Source of the DNA: an uncultured Clostridia bacterium
GTDB lineage: Bacteria; Bacillota; Clostridia; Lachnospirales; Anaerotignaceae
NCBI GenBank assembly: GCA_910586765.1
Contig: CAJUJJ010000008.1
Location: forward strand, 1-64,000
Length of the DNA stretch: 64,000 bases
Reading direction: 5' to 3'
The position numbers and the translations under genes are program-made. The notes below the pieces were generated by a model that was not told the origin of the DNA, did not search any database, and worked only from the letters and a program-made list of their open reading frames with translations. Positions within the stretch are counted from its first letter, which is position 1; each line of letters opens with the position of its first letter. This document shows, one piece after another, positions 33,143 to 42,518 of this stretch.

Positions 33143-33805
33143 TTATGCTTCTGCTTTTTCTGTTTTTGTAGTGTCGTCAGCAACGTTGTCTGTTTCTTTA
33201 CCTTCGTTTGCCCACTCATCAAAGCCTTTCATAATCAAATCATATGTTTCATCTGTAATGCTTGGCAGTTTACCGCCCCATTCTTTTTCAGCAGCTTGGA
33301 AACCTTTTATTACAGCATTCTTCAATGTTTCAATTTTGGAAGCATCTCCGCCAGAAAGTGCTTTTGCCATATTTAATATATTTCCTGCAACGTTTTCTGG
33401 TGACCATGCACCACCTGGAGAAATCGCATCAATAGCTGCTTGTTTATCTGCTGCACTGATAGAAATGCCTTCAAACAAAGATTTGTTTAATGTTTTTACT
33501 TGTTTGCCAAGCATAGTCTGCACCATATTTTTGAAAGAAGCAACTCTTTGGTCAGAAAGTGCTTGTAATTGTTGTGCAGATAATTTATTTGGTTTTTCAT
33601 AAGTTACATTTTTGTTTTCTTCTGTAGCATTGTTTTTAGATGCAGATATAGAAGCAGAAGAAACAAATGTATCTTGTTTTATTTGAGTAGAAGATGTAGT
33701 AGTTTCTTTGCCAGCTTCTTTTACAGTTGTGCTGTGATGTTGTGCAACAGTAGAAGACGCATATACGCTTGCATTTACTTTTACATTCATATTTACGTTA
33801 TTCAT
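33143..33805 (-). CDS. conserved Clostridia protein of unknown function
   Basis: This 220-aa product has a Ser/Thr/Val-rich N-terminus (residues 1-70). A helical domain follows (about 75-200) with VASFKNMVQTMLGKQ, SPGGAWSPENVAGNILNMAKALSGGD and KGFQAAEKEWGGKLPSIT, then TYDLIMKGFDEWA. I recognise this domain as recurring in uncharacterised Firmicutes proteins. There is no signal peptide. The ATG has AAGGAAGGGG upstream. It is monocistronic between two intergenic regions. The N-terminal style resembles flagellar or secreted-without-signal proteins, but that is only an impression. Confidence 0.75.
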   Translation of the reverse strand: MNNVNMNVKVNASVYASSTVAQHHSTTVKEAGKETTTSSTQIKQDTFVSSASISASKNNATEENKNVTYEKPNKLSAQQLQALSDQRVASFKNMVQTMLGKQVKTLNKSLFEGISISAADKQAAIDAISPGGAWSPENVAGNILNMAKALSGGDASKIETLKNAVIKGFQAAEKEWGGKLPSITDETYDLIMKGFDEWANEGKETDNVADDTTKTEKAEA

Positions 33806-33974
33806 ATATTTTTCCCCTTCCTTATAATAAAATAATTTTGATACAATATCGTTTTATACTATTTTTTATAAAACTATTTGTAGCCTTCTAATAAATATAT
33901 CGGAACATATTATTAAAAATTAAGCCCTCTACTTTTATTTTATGTAAAAAAATAGTAAAATAATAAAAAATATA

Positions 33975-34003
33975 TTGACAAATGTTATTATAGGTACTAT
34001 GAT
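33975..34003 (+). promoter_or_regulatory. sigma-A promoter of cysK
   Basis: TTGACA at 33975-33980, a 17-bp spacer and TATGAT at 33998-34003 form a strong promoter 55 bp before the start codon. Confidence 0.8.
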
Positions 34004-34014
34004 TACAAGTAATC
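34001..34014. promoter_or_regulatory. palindromic operator-like site at the cysK promoter
   Basis: GATTAC and GTAATC are inverted around AA and overlap the -10 and transcription start. This suits a repressor site for sulfur control. The regulator is not identified. Confidence 0.45.
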
Positions 34015-34057
34015 CATATTAAATTAGTAGGAATAATACAGAAAGAAGGCGTTATTT

Positions 34058-34990
34058 ATGTCAGCAATTTATAAAAGTACATTAGATATGATTGGAAATA
34101 CACCATTGTTAGAGCCAGTCCGTTTACAAAAACAACTTCAGTTAAAAGCAAGGCTTTTGTTAAAATTAGAATATTTTAATCCTACAGGAAGTGTAAAAGA
34201 TAGAGCAGCAAAGGGTATGATAGAAGATGCAGAACAAAAAGGATTGTTAAAAGAAGGTTCTGTGATTATTGAGCCTACAAGCGGTAACACAGGAATAGGA
34301 TTGGCTTCTATTGCAGTAATAAAAGGGTATCGTATTATATTGACTATGCCAGAAACAATGAGTGTAGAAAGAAGAAATATATTGAAAGCATATGGTGCAG
34401 AATTGGTATTGACAGAAGGTGCAAAAGGTATGGCTGGAGCGATTGAAAAAGCAGAACATCTAGCAAAAGAAATTCCTAACAGCTTTATACCTGCACAATT
34501 TGACAATGCAGCAAATGCACAAATGCACAAAAAAACAACAGGTGTAGAAATATGGAATGATACAGATGGAAAAGTAGATATTTTTATTGCTGGAGTAGGA
34601 ACAGGAGGTACATTGACAGGAACAGGAGAATATTTAAAATCACAAAATAAAAATATAGAAGTAGTTGCAGTAGAACCTGCAAGTTCTCCAGTGCTTTCTC
34701 AAGGAAAAAGTGGTACTCACGCAATACAAGGTATTGGTGCAAATTTTGTACCAAAAGTATTAAATACTTCTATATATGATAGTGTATTTGCTGTAGAAAA
34801 TGAATGTGCTTTTACAGCAGCGAAAAAATTGGCAAAAACAGAAGGCATATTAGTGGGTATTTCATCTGGTGCAGCACTTCATGCAGGCATTGAATTGGCA
34901 AAAAAAGAAGAAAATGAAAATAAAACAATTGTTGTATTGCTTCCAGATTCCGCTGATAGATATTATTCTACAGCACTATTTCAAGACTAA
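34058..34990 (+). CDS. cysK: cysteine synthase (O-acetylserine sulfhydrylase)
   Basis: This 310-aa PLP enzyme makes L-cysteine from O-acetylserine and sulfide in the cytoplasm. PTGSVKDRAA holds the PLP lysine near residue 45. PTSGNTGIG binds the substrate carboxylate, GTGGTLTGTG is the phosphate loop, and ISSGAA lies near the C-terminus. The length is normal for the family. GAAGG precedes the ATG. A strong promoter and an overlapping palindrome suggest repression when sulfur is plentiful. It is monocistronic, ending at a strong terminator. CysK is preferred over CysM on motif pattern but the two are close. Confidence 0.93.
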   Translation: MSAIYKSTLDMIGNTPLLEPVRLQKQLQLKARLLLKLEYFNPTGSVKDRAAKGMIEDAEQKGLLKEGSVIIEPTSGNTGIGLASIAVIKGYRIILTMPETMSVERRNILKAYGAELVLTEGAKGMAGAIEKAEHLAKEIPNSFIPAQFDNAANAQMHKKTTGVEIWNDTDGKVDIFIAGVGTGGTLTGTGEYLKSQNKNIEVVAVEPASSPVLSQGKSGTHAIQGIGANFVPKVLNTSIYDSVFAVENECAFTAAKKLAKTEGILVGISSGAALHAGIELAKKEENENKTIVVLLPDSADRYYSTALFQD

Positions 34991-34992
34991 TA

Positions 34993-35029
34993 AAAAGGCA
35001 TTGATGTGATTATCATCAATGCCTTTTAT
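34993..35029. terminator. bidirectional terminator between cysK and the M23 gene
   Basis: AAAAGGCATTGATG pairs with CATCAATGCCTTTT around a short loop between two convergent genes. Confidence 0.88.
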
Positions 35030-35032
35030 ATA

Positions 35033-36214
35033 TTATCTTGAAATATTTGCTACACCTAAATAAGATGCTGGATTAACGGCAGAACCATTTACACGTACTT
35101 CAAAATGACAATGGTTTCCTGTAGAATTTCCTGTACTACCACATTTTGCAATCACTTGCCCTCTGGATACAGTTTGTCCTTTTGAAACAGTCAAACTAGA
35201 GTTGTGACCATATAATGTAACAATACCACCACCGTGATTTATCATAACAGTGTTGCCATAACCATTTACCCAGCCTGCTGTAATCACAGTACCACCTTCT
35301 GCTGCGACAATATTGGAACCGTAAGATGCAGGAATATCATAACCTGTATGTTTTTCCCAGCCACTACCGATAGGACGTTTTCTATTTACAAAACCACTGC
35401 TTAAACTAGAACTAGAAGCAGCTCTGGAAGGTACTGGCCAATTTAATTTACCTCCTGTATATACTACAGTATCATTGTTAGAAGAAGCTGTTGCAGCAGC
35501 AATCAGTTTTGATACTTCTTGGCTTGCAGCTTCATTGCTTTTTACTAACTGGTCATATTTTGCTTCATCTTGTGCATAAGCCTGCACGGTTGCCATTTTT
35601 TCTTGTTTTAACTTTTCAAGACTTGCTAATACTGCTTTTTGTTCTTCTACTAATTCGGCAGTTTCAGCTTCTTCCTGTTCTACATCTTCCTTTTTTTGAC
35701 GAATAATTTGTTCTGTATTTTTTAAATCACTTAAAAGGTTGTTATCATAGTCCATAATTTCTTCTACGTGCTGCATACGCATAAGAAGGTCGCTTACATC
35801 TTTTGAGTCTAACAAAACATCTAAATAACCAGTGTTGCCGTTTTCATGAATATATTTTACACGCTGGCCAAATACAGTTAATTGTTTTTGTTTATTTTCA
35901 GATGCTTCTTCCAGCATTTTTTTAGATTCTTCTAAGCGTTTTTGTACTTCTGCTAAATCTGTTTCTACTTTTTCTAATTGTGCATTTTCTGCATTTAATG
36001 TTTGGTCTAATGCTGCAACTTCTTGCTCTACAGATTGTTTTTTCTGTTTTGCTTCTGCTAAATTCTTTTTAGCTTCTTCTGTTTTTTTCTTTAAATCAGC
36101 ACGTTCTGTTTGTAATTGCTGTAATGTTTTTGTTGCAGCTTGTACAGGTACTGGTGCAATAAAACATGAAAATGTCAATATAGTCGTCATAATTGTTATG
36201 AGAAACTTCTTCAA
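35033..36214 (-). CDS. secreted murein hydrolase activator, EnvC-like M23 peptidase
   Basis: This 393-aa exported protein has a signal peptide (residues 1-26, ending VQAA). A long coiled coil (about 28-240) is rich in Lys, Glu and Gln, and a LytM/M23 domain (about 270-390) follows. The latter shows HTGYDIPA (metal His and Asp), LYGHNS and GNHCHFEVRVNG (final His pair), so zinc ligands look complete. The start is a TTG at 36214 with TGGAGGG upstream. The coiled coil plus LytM resembles FtsX-linked hydrolase activators that act on septal peptidoglycan. It is close to the wall genes murI and ddl. Confidence 0.9.
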   Translation of the reverse strand: MKKFLITIMTTILTFSCFIAPVPVQAATKTLQQLQTERADLKKKTEEAKKNLAEAKQKKQSVEQEVAALDQTLNAENAQLEKVETDLAEVQKRLEESKKMLEEASENKQKQLTVFGQRVKYIHENGNTGYLDVLLDSKDVSDLLMRMQHVEEIMDYDNNLLSDLKNTEQIIRQKKEDVEQEEAETAELVEEQKAVLASLEKLKQEKMATVQAYAQDEAKYDQLVKSNEAASQEVSKLIAAATASSNNDTVVYTGGKLNWPVPSRAASSSSLSSGFVNRKRPIGSGWEKHTGYDIPASYGSNIVAAEGGTVITAGWVNGYGNTVMINHGGGIVTLYGHNSSLTVSKGQTVSRGQVIAKCGSTGNSTGNHCHFEVRVNGSAVNPASYLGVANISR

Positions 36215-36450
36215 CGGTAATTCCCTCCAAAATGAAATGTATTTACAAATTTAATTCAAAATCAATTCAATTATTTTACAATTATATAACGAAGTTATGA
36301 ATAAAATATGAACAAAATACATTTATTATTAAATTTTAATGTTTTGCAATACTTTTTTATGTTGTTATAATAATACTATAGTAAATGTGTAGTATAAAAC
36401 AGTAAAAATACGTTTGTTTTTAGGGAATGTGACATACTTTTGACTATAAT

Positions 36451-36492
36451 AAAAAAGAAGCCATAAACATTTTTATGACTTCTCATTTTTTA
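36451..36492 (-). terminator. intrinsic terminator after murI
   Basis: AGAAG.CATAAA pairs with TTTATGACTTCT around a 4-nt loop, with A and T runs outside, just past the murI stop codon. Confidence 0.75.
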
Positions 36493-36499
36493 TAAAATA

Positions 36500-37303
36500 T
36501 TAATAAGATTCAATATCAATAATTTGAGGTATGTATTCTTGTTTCAGTGCTTTTTTACACATACTACGAAATGTATCTGTATCATCACTAATATAAAATT
36601 GTCTTTCTGCAACATTTTCACATTGCATAAGCAATTTATGGTCTGCTAAAAATGCTTTTACCATTTTTGCAGTTGCTTTTGCAGGGTCAACTAATTTGAT
36701 GTCACTGCCTACTGTTTCACCAATACATTTTTTTAATAAAGGATAGTGTGTACAGCCTAGCACAAGTGAGTCAATACCTTTTTGTATCAATTCTTTTAAA
36801 TAGATTTCTGCGGTCAGTTTTGAAACAGCATTTTCTGTCCAGCCTTCTTCTACAAGTGATACAAAAAGAGGACAAGGTTTTGCATAAACTTCTATACTTT
36901 TGTCAGTTTGTGCAATTAATGTTTCATATGCTTTACTTCTTATTGTGCTTGCTGTACCTATAATACCTACTTTTTTGTTTTTGGTGGAACGAAGTGCTTC
37001 TTCTACACCAGGAACAATGACACCAAATATAGGAATATCAAATGTTTGTCTTAATTCTTCTAAACTGTTGGAACTTGCAGTATTGCAGGCGATAATCACC
37101 GTTTTTACATTTTTTGTTAATAAAAAACGTACAATTTGTTTTGAAAATTTTGTAACAGTTTTTTTAGATTTTGTACCATAAGGCAGCCTTGCCGTATCTC
37201 CAAAATAAATAATGTTTTCTTGAGGCAATGTTTTCATAATTTGTTTGACTACAGTAAGACCGCCTACACCAGAGTCGAACACACCTATAGGTCTTTTGTC
37301 CAT
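36500..37303 (-). CDS. murI: glutamate racemase
   Basis: This 267-aa cofactor-independent racemase supplies D-glutamate for peptidoglycan. FDSGVGGLTV near residue 8, the catalytic ACNTASS near 70 and GCTHYPLL near 183 hold the two active-site Cys residues. The start is set at 37303, where GAGGGGG precedes ATGGACAAA; an in-frame ATG at 37321 is less well placed. It lies 21 bp downstream of ddl on the same strand, forming a two-gene cell-wall precursor operon. Confidence 0.94.
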   Translation of the reverse strand: MDKRPIGVFDSGVGGLTVVKQIMKTLPQENIIYFGDTARLPYGTKSKKTVTKFSKQIVRFLLTKNVKTVIIACNTASSNSLEELRQTFDIPIFGVIVPGVEEALRSTKNKKVGIIGTASTIRSKAYETLIAQTDKSIEVYAKPCPLFVSLVEEGWTENAVSKLTAEIYLKELIQKGIDSLVLGCTHYPLLKKCIGETVGSDIKLVDPAKATAKMVKAFLADHKLLMQCENVAERQFYISDDTDTFRSMCKKALKQEYIPQIIDIESY

Positions 37304-37324
37304 TGTTGTTTTCCCCCTCATTTG

Positions 37325-38392
37325 TCATTTGCTTTGTTGTCTTTCTAGTGCAAATGTAATTAGTTCATCAATGAGCATTTTTTTTGTTTTTCCCTCTGCT
37401 TCCCAAAGCATAGGATACATACTAATAGAAGTAAATCCAGGTAAAGTATTTAATTCGTTAAATATAATGCGATTGGTGTCTTTTTGTATTAAAAAGTCTA
37501 CTCTTGCTAAACCGCTGCCTTCTACTGCCTTAAATACTGCTACAGCGATTTCTCTGATTTTGTCTGTAATCTCTTGAGGTAAATCTGCTGGCACAACAGT
37601 TTTAGAAGCGGCATTATTATATTTTGCATCATAATCATAAAATTCCGCAGCAGAAAATATTTCTCCTACACCACTGGCAATGGGATTTTCATTTCCTAAT
37701 ACAGCACATTCTACTTCTCTGCCATCTATAAATTCCTCTGCAATTATTTTTTTGTCAAATTGTGCAGCATAGTGGAGTGCTTTTTGTAATTCTTCTCTGT
37801 TATGTGCTTTTGAAATACCCACAGAAGACCCTGCATTTGCTGGTTTTATAAAACAAGGATAAGCTAATTCCCTTTCAATTTGATTTAATATTTCATCACA
37901 TTGTTTTAGTTGATAGTCATAATACCATAAATATTTTGCTTGTTGTATATTGGCGTTGTCTGCAATAATTTTTGTAAAAACTTTGTCCATAGATACAGAA
38001 GAAGCTAATACACCATCTCCTACATAGGGGATTTGTGCCATTTCAAAAAGTCCCTGTATTGTACCATCTTCTCCCCATTTGCCGTGAAGCACAGGAAATA
38101 TGACATCAACAGGAATTTCTTTTATTCTTCCGCCTACAATTTTTAGTATGCTTTTTTGTGTAGCATCAGGGCTGATAATAGCTGGTGTACTGTATTTTTG
38201 CCATTCTCCTGTTTTAATATGTTCTACAGAACCATCATATATAAGCCATTGCCCTTGTTTTGTAATGCCAATAGGTACAATAAAATATTTTTCTTCGTCC
38301 ATATTTGATATAATTGTAGAGGCAGAATTAAGAGAAACCTCGTGTTCTGAGGATTGTCCGCCAAATATTACAGCAACTGTTTTTTTATTCAT
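37325..38392 (-). CDS. ddl: D-alanine--D-alanine ligase
   Basis: This 355-aa ATP-grasp enzyme joins two D-Ala for the peptidoglycan stem. GGQSSEHEVSL near the N-terminus, PANAGSSVGISK, EEFIDGREVECAVLG and FNELNTLPGFTSISMYP are the conserved nucleotide and substrate motifs. FYDYDAKYNN resembles the Tyr-containing omega-loop of D-Ala-D-Ala rather than D-Ala-D-Lac ligases. The upstream ribosome site is weak. It is followed by murI. Expression likely begins in the 38393-38741 gap. Confidence 0.94.
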   Translation of the reverse strand: MNKKTVAVIFGGQSSEHEVSLNSASTIISNMDEEKYFIVPIGITKQGQWLIYDGSVEHIKTGEWQKYSTPAIISPDATQKSILKIVGGRIKEIPVDVIFPVLHGKWGEDGTIQGLFEMAQIPYVGDGVLASSVSMDKVFTKIIADNANIQQAKYLWYYDYQLKQCDEILNQIERELAYPCFIKPANAGSSVGISKAHNREELQKALHYAAQFDKKIIAEEFIDGREVECAVLGNENPIASGVGEIFSAAEFYDYDAKYNNAASKTVVPADLPQEITDKIREIAVAVFKAVEGSGLARVDFLIQKDTNRIIFNELNTLPGFTSISMYPMLWEAEGKTKKMLIDELITFALERQQSK

Positions 38393-38741
38393 ATTGATAT
38401 GTTGTTACTGAAAAACTTATAAAACGGATTATAATGTTGCTTGTTTTGCAGTAACTTCTCCTTTACTATTTTTTTACATATACTTATTGATATGTTACGC
38501 TGCAACTTGCGTATTGCTTAAAATATTATTCAATAAATAGTATTATTGAATGTTATTGCACTGTGTTAGTATAGTATGAAATATAGTATAATATTTTCTT
38601 TTCAAAAATATATGCTTTTATCATTCATTTTAGTCTATATTTCAGCCTTAATAGTACCATTATATTCACAAATGAATGTAATGACAATAAAAAAGTAAAT
38701 TTCTGTGTAAATTGTTTTAAAAAGTATATAGAAATGCAAAT
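38393..38741. other. intergenic region upstream of ddl
   Basis: The only signal I see is a minus-strand TATAAT at 38433-38428 with a poor -35, a possible ddl promoter. A weak GTTACTG/CAGTAAC inverted repeat lies near the start codon. No gene is evident. Confidence 0.4.
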
Positions 38742-38778
38742 AAAAATAAAAAAGGTGACAGAAATACATTCTATCACC
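38742..38778 (-). terminator. intrinsic terminator after ribU
   Basis: On the minus strand GGTGATAGAA pairs with TTTCTGTCACC (one G-U pair) and is followed by TTTTTTATTTTTATTT. Confidence 0.8.
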
Positions 38779-38791
38779 AGTGAATATTATT

Positions 38792-39397
38792 TTATTTTTT
38801 TGAAATACCTTTTAATAAATGAGAAATAGATTTGTAAAGTAAAAATGTAATAAAGCAGTTAATACAATATTTTAATAAATTAAAAGGAATAATAATAGGC
38901 ACTAACATTGCCATAACTGCTTCAACAGGTGCCCCCATAAACAATGGTGTTAATATTAAATTCATCAATACCATTGCAAAAGTCATTATAATAACACCTA
39001 CTGATAAAGAAATTGCTGCTCCTTTTTTTGTTTTCATTTTTTGATAAATTGTTCCAGAGATTAAAGTACAGCTTCCTGTTGCTACAATGTGCATAATAAT
39101 GCCTATGATACCGCTGCCTGCACTTACTGTAGAACCTTGTATTAATGAAACAACTACTGTTAATATAAATCCTGCAATAGGGCCGTAGGCAAATGTACCA
39201 ATTAATATAGGAATATCAGCAGGGTCATATTCCAAAAAAGCTGCTGCTGGAAACAAAGGAAAATGTATTAAAGATACAAACACAATAGAAATAGCTGCTA
39301 ACATAGCCATACCTACCATTTGTCTTGTAGTCATTTTTTGTTTTTCTTTTTGTGGTTTTGATTTTGCTGATAAAAATGTTGATTTGATGTTTTCCAT
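38792..39397 (-). CDS. ribU: riboflavin ECF transporter substrate-binding component
   Basis: This 201-aa integral membrane protein has five to six helices. The stretch FPAAAFLEYDPADIPILIG (residues about 45-63) is a hallmark of RibU S components, followed by GFILTVVVSLIQGS. It captures riboflavin and works with a shared ECF energising module encoded elsewhere. The start is set at 39397 because GGAGGT lies 7 nt before that ATG. An FMN riboswitch and terminator sit directly upstream, which independently supports flavin transport and shows repression at high FMN. Confidence 0.93.
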   Translation of the reverse strand: MENIKSTFLSAKSKPQKEKQKMTTRQMVGMAMLAAISIVFVSLIHFPLFPAAAFLEYDPADIPILIGTFAYGPIAGFILTVVVSLIQGSTVSAGSGIIGIIMHIVATGSCTLISGTIYQKMKTKKGAAISLSVGVIIMTFAMVLMNLILTPLFMGAPVEAVMAMLVPIIIPFNLLKYCINCFITFLLYKSISHLLKGISKK

Positions 39398-39488
39398 AAA
39401 TTTTACCTCCATTTGTTTACTGTATCAGATTTTTTGATTTACGGCAATATGCTGTAAAATGCCAAAGGCAAGCTGTTTATTATTATAA

Positions 39489-39522
39489 AAATAAAAAAAC
39501 AGCCTAAAAATCTTCAGACTGT
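39489..39522 (-). terminator. riboswitch expression-platform terminator
   Basis: On the minus strand ACAGTCT pairs with AGGCTGT (one G-U pair), followed by seven T residues, between the FMN aptamer and ribU. FMN binding is expected to favour this hairpin. Confidence 0.75.
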
Positions 39523-39590
39523 TATAAAGCAAAATAAAGGATAGCAAAAAAATGTATTGTAATATTATACAAATAATTGCTGTCATTTAT

Positions 39591-39731
39591 TCTTCTCCCA
39601 TCCAGACTTTATTACATTTGTAATATCACTGTCGGTCATGGAATTGCACCATGTCAGCAAATTGATAAAAAAATTCGCTCGTGGACTGTTACCACCGGTC
39701 GGGAATTACACCCTGCCCTGAAGAATTTTAT
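39591..39731 (-). ncRNA. FMN riboswitch (RFN element)
   Basis: The minus strand carries the RFN signature blocks in order: TTCAGGGCAGGGTG, AATTCCCGACCGGTGGTA, CAGTCCACGAG, TGCAATTCCATGACCGACAG and AGTCTGGATGGGAGAAGA. The conserved helices around the junction are intact. It controls ribU through the terminator at 39489-39522. Confidence 0.95.
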
Positions 39732-39813
39732 ATTTGATTACATTATAAAACATTGTGAATAAAAAGTCAAATGTTTTATAACATATTTGTGTGATATTGT
39801 TCATATTGTTATA

Positions 39814-39855
39814 TAAAAAAATAACCCAAGAAAGGGAATGATTTCTTGGATTATT
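39814..39855 (-). terminator. intrinsic terminator after the C_GCAxxG_C_C gene
   Basis: CCAAGAAA pairs with TTTCTTGG, and flanking AATA/TATT bases extend the stem. A T-rich run follows on the minus strand. Confidence 0.7.
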
Positions 39856-39869
39856 GTAAAAATGTTACA

Positions 39870-40352
39870 TTATGAATTTTGTTCTGCATATTTTGCAACA
39901 AGTCCAGCACAATAAGAAATAATTTGTTTGCAATTTTTCTTTCTTTCTTTTCCAGCAAAATCGCCGTGAGGTGCAGAAAGCTCTTTGCAAATGAGTGTTC
40001 CATATTGTTGTTCAATTTCTTGTACCATTTCTTTAAAAGGAATATAAACTTGTTGTATTTGTTGTATTCTTTCTTTTGGTGTTTCTTTTTCAAAAGGATT
40101 TCTGCCTTTTAATGCACTGAGTGCTAATATTGCTCCAGTGATAGCACCGCAAGTATTTCGAGTTTGTCCCATGCCTCCACCAAAACCAGAAGCTAAAGAA
40201 ATGACTTCTTTAGGAAGATTGATATTTTGCATATCTAAACAGCTTTGAAAAACACATTCTGCACAGTTTAAACCTTGTTTAAAATATTCTCCTGCAACTG
40301 TTTCTGCTTTTTCAATATATTCTTGATTTGTGCTGTTTGCATTTTGTTCCAT
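39870..40352 (-). CDS. C_GCAxxG_C_C family protein
   Basis: This 160-aa protein matches the C-GCAxxG-C-C family. LNCAECVFQSCL near residue 28-40, GFGGGMGQTRNTCGAITGAI near 56-76, and late Cys residues near ELSAPHGDFAGK and SYCAG hold the conserved Cys set. The family is thought to be redox-active and often neighbours oxidoreductases or transporters, but its reaction is not established. GGGGGAAAT precedes the ATG. It is monocistronic on the minus strand, divergent from pyrG. Confidence 0.88.
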   Translation of the reverse strand: MEQNANSTNQEYIEKAETVAGEYFKQGLNCAECVFQSCLDMQNINLPKEVISLASGFGGGMGQTRNTCGAITGAILALSALKGRNPFEKETPKERIQQIQQVYIPFKEMVQEIEQQYGTLICKELSAPHGDFAGKERKKNCKQIISYCAGLVAKYAEQNS

Positions 40353-40661
40353 AAAATTTCCCCCTTTTGTTGTACATACTACACTATTGTATTTATACTA
40401 CATTGTGCTTGTTTTGTTGTCAATAGTATCGTGCAGTTTCAACAGTATTTTATTATGATTTCATTTGTTGTTTTAACATAAAATTCCAATAAAATAGTAT
40501 TTCTTTTCCAAGCTGAATATGGTATCATAAGAATAATGTGTGTTTTTATAAAGAAAATAAACACTTTTTTTGTTTTTATGAATAAAATAGTAGCAAATAA
40601 CAATGAAAAATGTTAAATTTAGAGTGAAATAGTAAACAAGAATAGGAGAAAGGAGAAAGTT
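40353..40661. other. divergent region upstream of pyrG
   Basis: This region is AT-rich with no clear attenuator hairpin before pyrG and no small gene. Promoters for both flanking genes must lie here, but I cannot place them with confidence. Confidence 0.4.
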
Positions 40662-42275
40662 ATGGACACAAAGTATATTTTTGTAACAGGGGGCGTTGTT
40701 TCTGGCTTAGGAAAAGGCATTACAGCAGCTTCATTGGGACGCCTTTTGAAAGCGAGAGGGTATAAGGTGACGATACAAAAATTTGACCCTTATATCAATT
40801 TAGACCCTGGTACAATGAGTCCTTATCAGCATGGAGAAGTTTTTGTAACAGAAGATGGTGCAGAAACAGATTTGGATTTGGGGCATTATGAAAGATTTAT
40901 TGATGAAAATTTAAGTATTAATAGTAGTGTCACAACAGGAAAAGTTTACTGGTCTGTATTAAATAAAGAAAGAAAAGGGGAATATCTGGGAGCAACAGTG
41001 CAAGTCATTCCTCATATTACAAATGAAATTAAAAGCAGAGTATATCGTGTAGCAAAAGCATCACAGTCTGATATTGTTATTACAGAAATAGGTGGCACAG
41101 TAGGAGATATTGAAAGTACACCATTTTTAGAAGCAATTAGACAAGTAGCCAGAGAAGTAGGAAAAGAGAACTGTTTATACATACACGTTACATTAATACC
41201 ATATCTTTCTAAAGGCGGAGAGATGAAAACAAAACCAACACAACATTCTGTAAAAGAACTTCTTTCTATAGGAATACAGCCTGATATGATAGTATGTCGT
41301 ACAGAACATGAAATCAGTCAAGATATGAAAGATAAATTAGCACTGTTTTGTAATGTAGATGAAGATTGCATTATACAAAATATGGACGCAGAAAGTCTTT
41401 ACGAAATTCCTATTATGTTGGAAAAGGAAGGTATTGCAAAAGTTGCTTGTAAAAAACTGGGAATATTAGATAAAGAACCAGATATGGCTGAATGGCTTGC
41501 TATGCTGGAAAAAGAAAGAAATATGGACAAAAAAATACAGGTGGCTTTGGTAGGGAAGTATGTAGAATTGCATGACGCATATCTTTCTATTGTGGAAGCA
41601 CTTCATCATGGTGGTATTGCTACAGGAGCAGATGTAGAAATAAATTGGATAAATGCAGAACATTTAACAGAACAAAATGTAGCAAGTGTATTGTCAAAAT
41701 GTCATGGTATATTAGTACCTGGAGGATTTGGAGATAGAGGACTGGAAGGAAAAATTAGAGCAATACAGTATGCTCGTGAAAATAATGTACCATTTTTTGG
41801 AATTTGTTTAGGTATGCAGTGTGCGGTAATTGAATTTGCGAGAAATGTATTAAAATGGCAAGATGCTTTTACGGCAGAGGTAAGAGAAACAACACACCCT
41901 GTTATTGATTTAATGCCAGAACAAAAAGATATTGATAATTTGGGCGGTACAATGCGTTTAGGTGCATATCCTTGTAAATTAGACAAATCTTCTTGTGCTT
42001 ATAAGGCATATGATGCAGAGTTGATATATGAACGTCATAGACATAGATATGAATTTAACAATGAATATAGAAATCAATTTGTAGAATATGGAATGAAAAT
42101 TGTAGGACTTTCACCAGATGATAGATTAGTAGAAATTGTAGAAATACCACAAAATGATTGGTTTGTAGGAGTGCAATTTCACCCAGAATTTAAGTCTCGT
42201 CCAAATAGGTGCCAGCCATTATTTCGTGATTTTGTACAAGCTTGCATTAATTATAGTGAAAAAGAAACAAAATAA
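40662..42275 (+). CDS. pyrG: CTP synthase
   Basis: This 537-aa enzyme converts UTP to CTP using glutamine and ATP. The N-terminal synthetase domain begins KYIFVTGGVVSGLGKGITAA and has the Mg/ATP segment EIGGTVGDIES near 146. The C-terminal class I glutaminase has GGFGDRG, FFGICLGMQCAVIE with the catalytic Cys near 383, and FHPEFKSRP with the catalytic His and Glu. The length is standard (535-550 aa). AGAAAGGAG precedes the ATG. It is monocistronic, with a strong terminator after it. Confidence 0.96.
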   Translation: MDTKYIFVTGGVVSGLGKGITAASLGRLLKARGYKVTIQKFDPYINLDPGTMSPYQHGEVFVTEDGAETDLDLGHYERFIDENLSINSSVTTGKVYWSVLNKERKGEYLGATVQVIPHITNEIKSRVYRVAKASQSDIVITEIGGTVGDIESTPFLEAIRQVAREVGKENCLYIHVTLIPYLSKGGEMKTKPTQHSVKELLSIGIQPDMIVCRTEHEISQDMKDKLALFCNVDEDCIIQNMDAESLYEIPIMLEKEGIAKVACKKLGILDKEPDMAEWLAMLEKERNMDKKIQVALVGKYVELHDAYLSIVEALHHGGIATGADVEINWINAEHLTEQNVASVLSKCHGILVPGGFGDRGLEGKIRAIQYARENNVPFFGICLGMQCAVIEFARNVLKWQDAFTAEVRETTHPVIDLMPEQKDIDNLGGTMRLGAYPCKLDKSSCAYKAYDAELIYERHRHRYEFNNEYRNQFVEYGMKIVGLSPDDRLVEIVEIPQNDWFVGVQFHPEFKSRPNRCQPLFRDFVQACINYSEKETK

Positions 42276-42281
42276 TGCGGT

Positions 42282-42318
42282 AAAAATAACAAGAAATGTA
42301 ATTTTCTTGTTATTTTTG
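42282..42318 (+). terminator. intrinsic terminator after pyrG
   Basis: AAAATAACAAGAAA pairs with TTTCTTGTTATTTT around a six-base loop, followed by T residues. Confidence 0.85.
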
Positions 42319-42518
42319 TGCAATAAAATAATTTATTGTGAAAAATATGCAAAAAAAACCTAAAAAAATTGATATAATATTTGTTGCATTTTTATAAAAA
42401 TATGATATGATATTAATAAAGGGAAAATAATGATATATCACTAAATTTTGACATAGTATTCACAAAGTACATCGTCTGCAATCATTATGAAGTTTTAGAA
42501 GGAGGTAGCGGATTTGTT

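Noticed and set aside
33063..33602. 179-aa plus-strand frame opposite the 33143 gene
   Set aside because: The minus-strand gene has a good ribosome site and normal composition. The plus frame is Ser/Phe-rich shadow sequence without a start signal.
39577..39762. 61-aa plus-strand frame
   Set aside because: It lies within the FMN riboswitch on the opposite strand and has no ribosome site.
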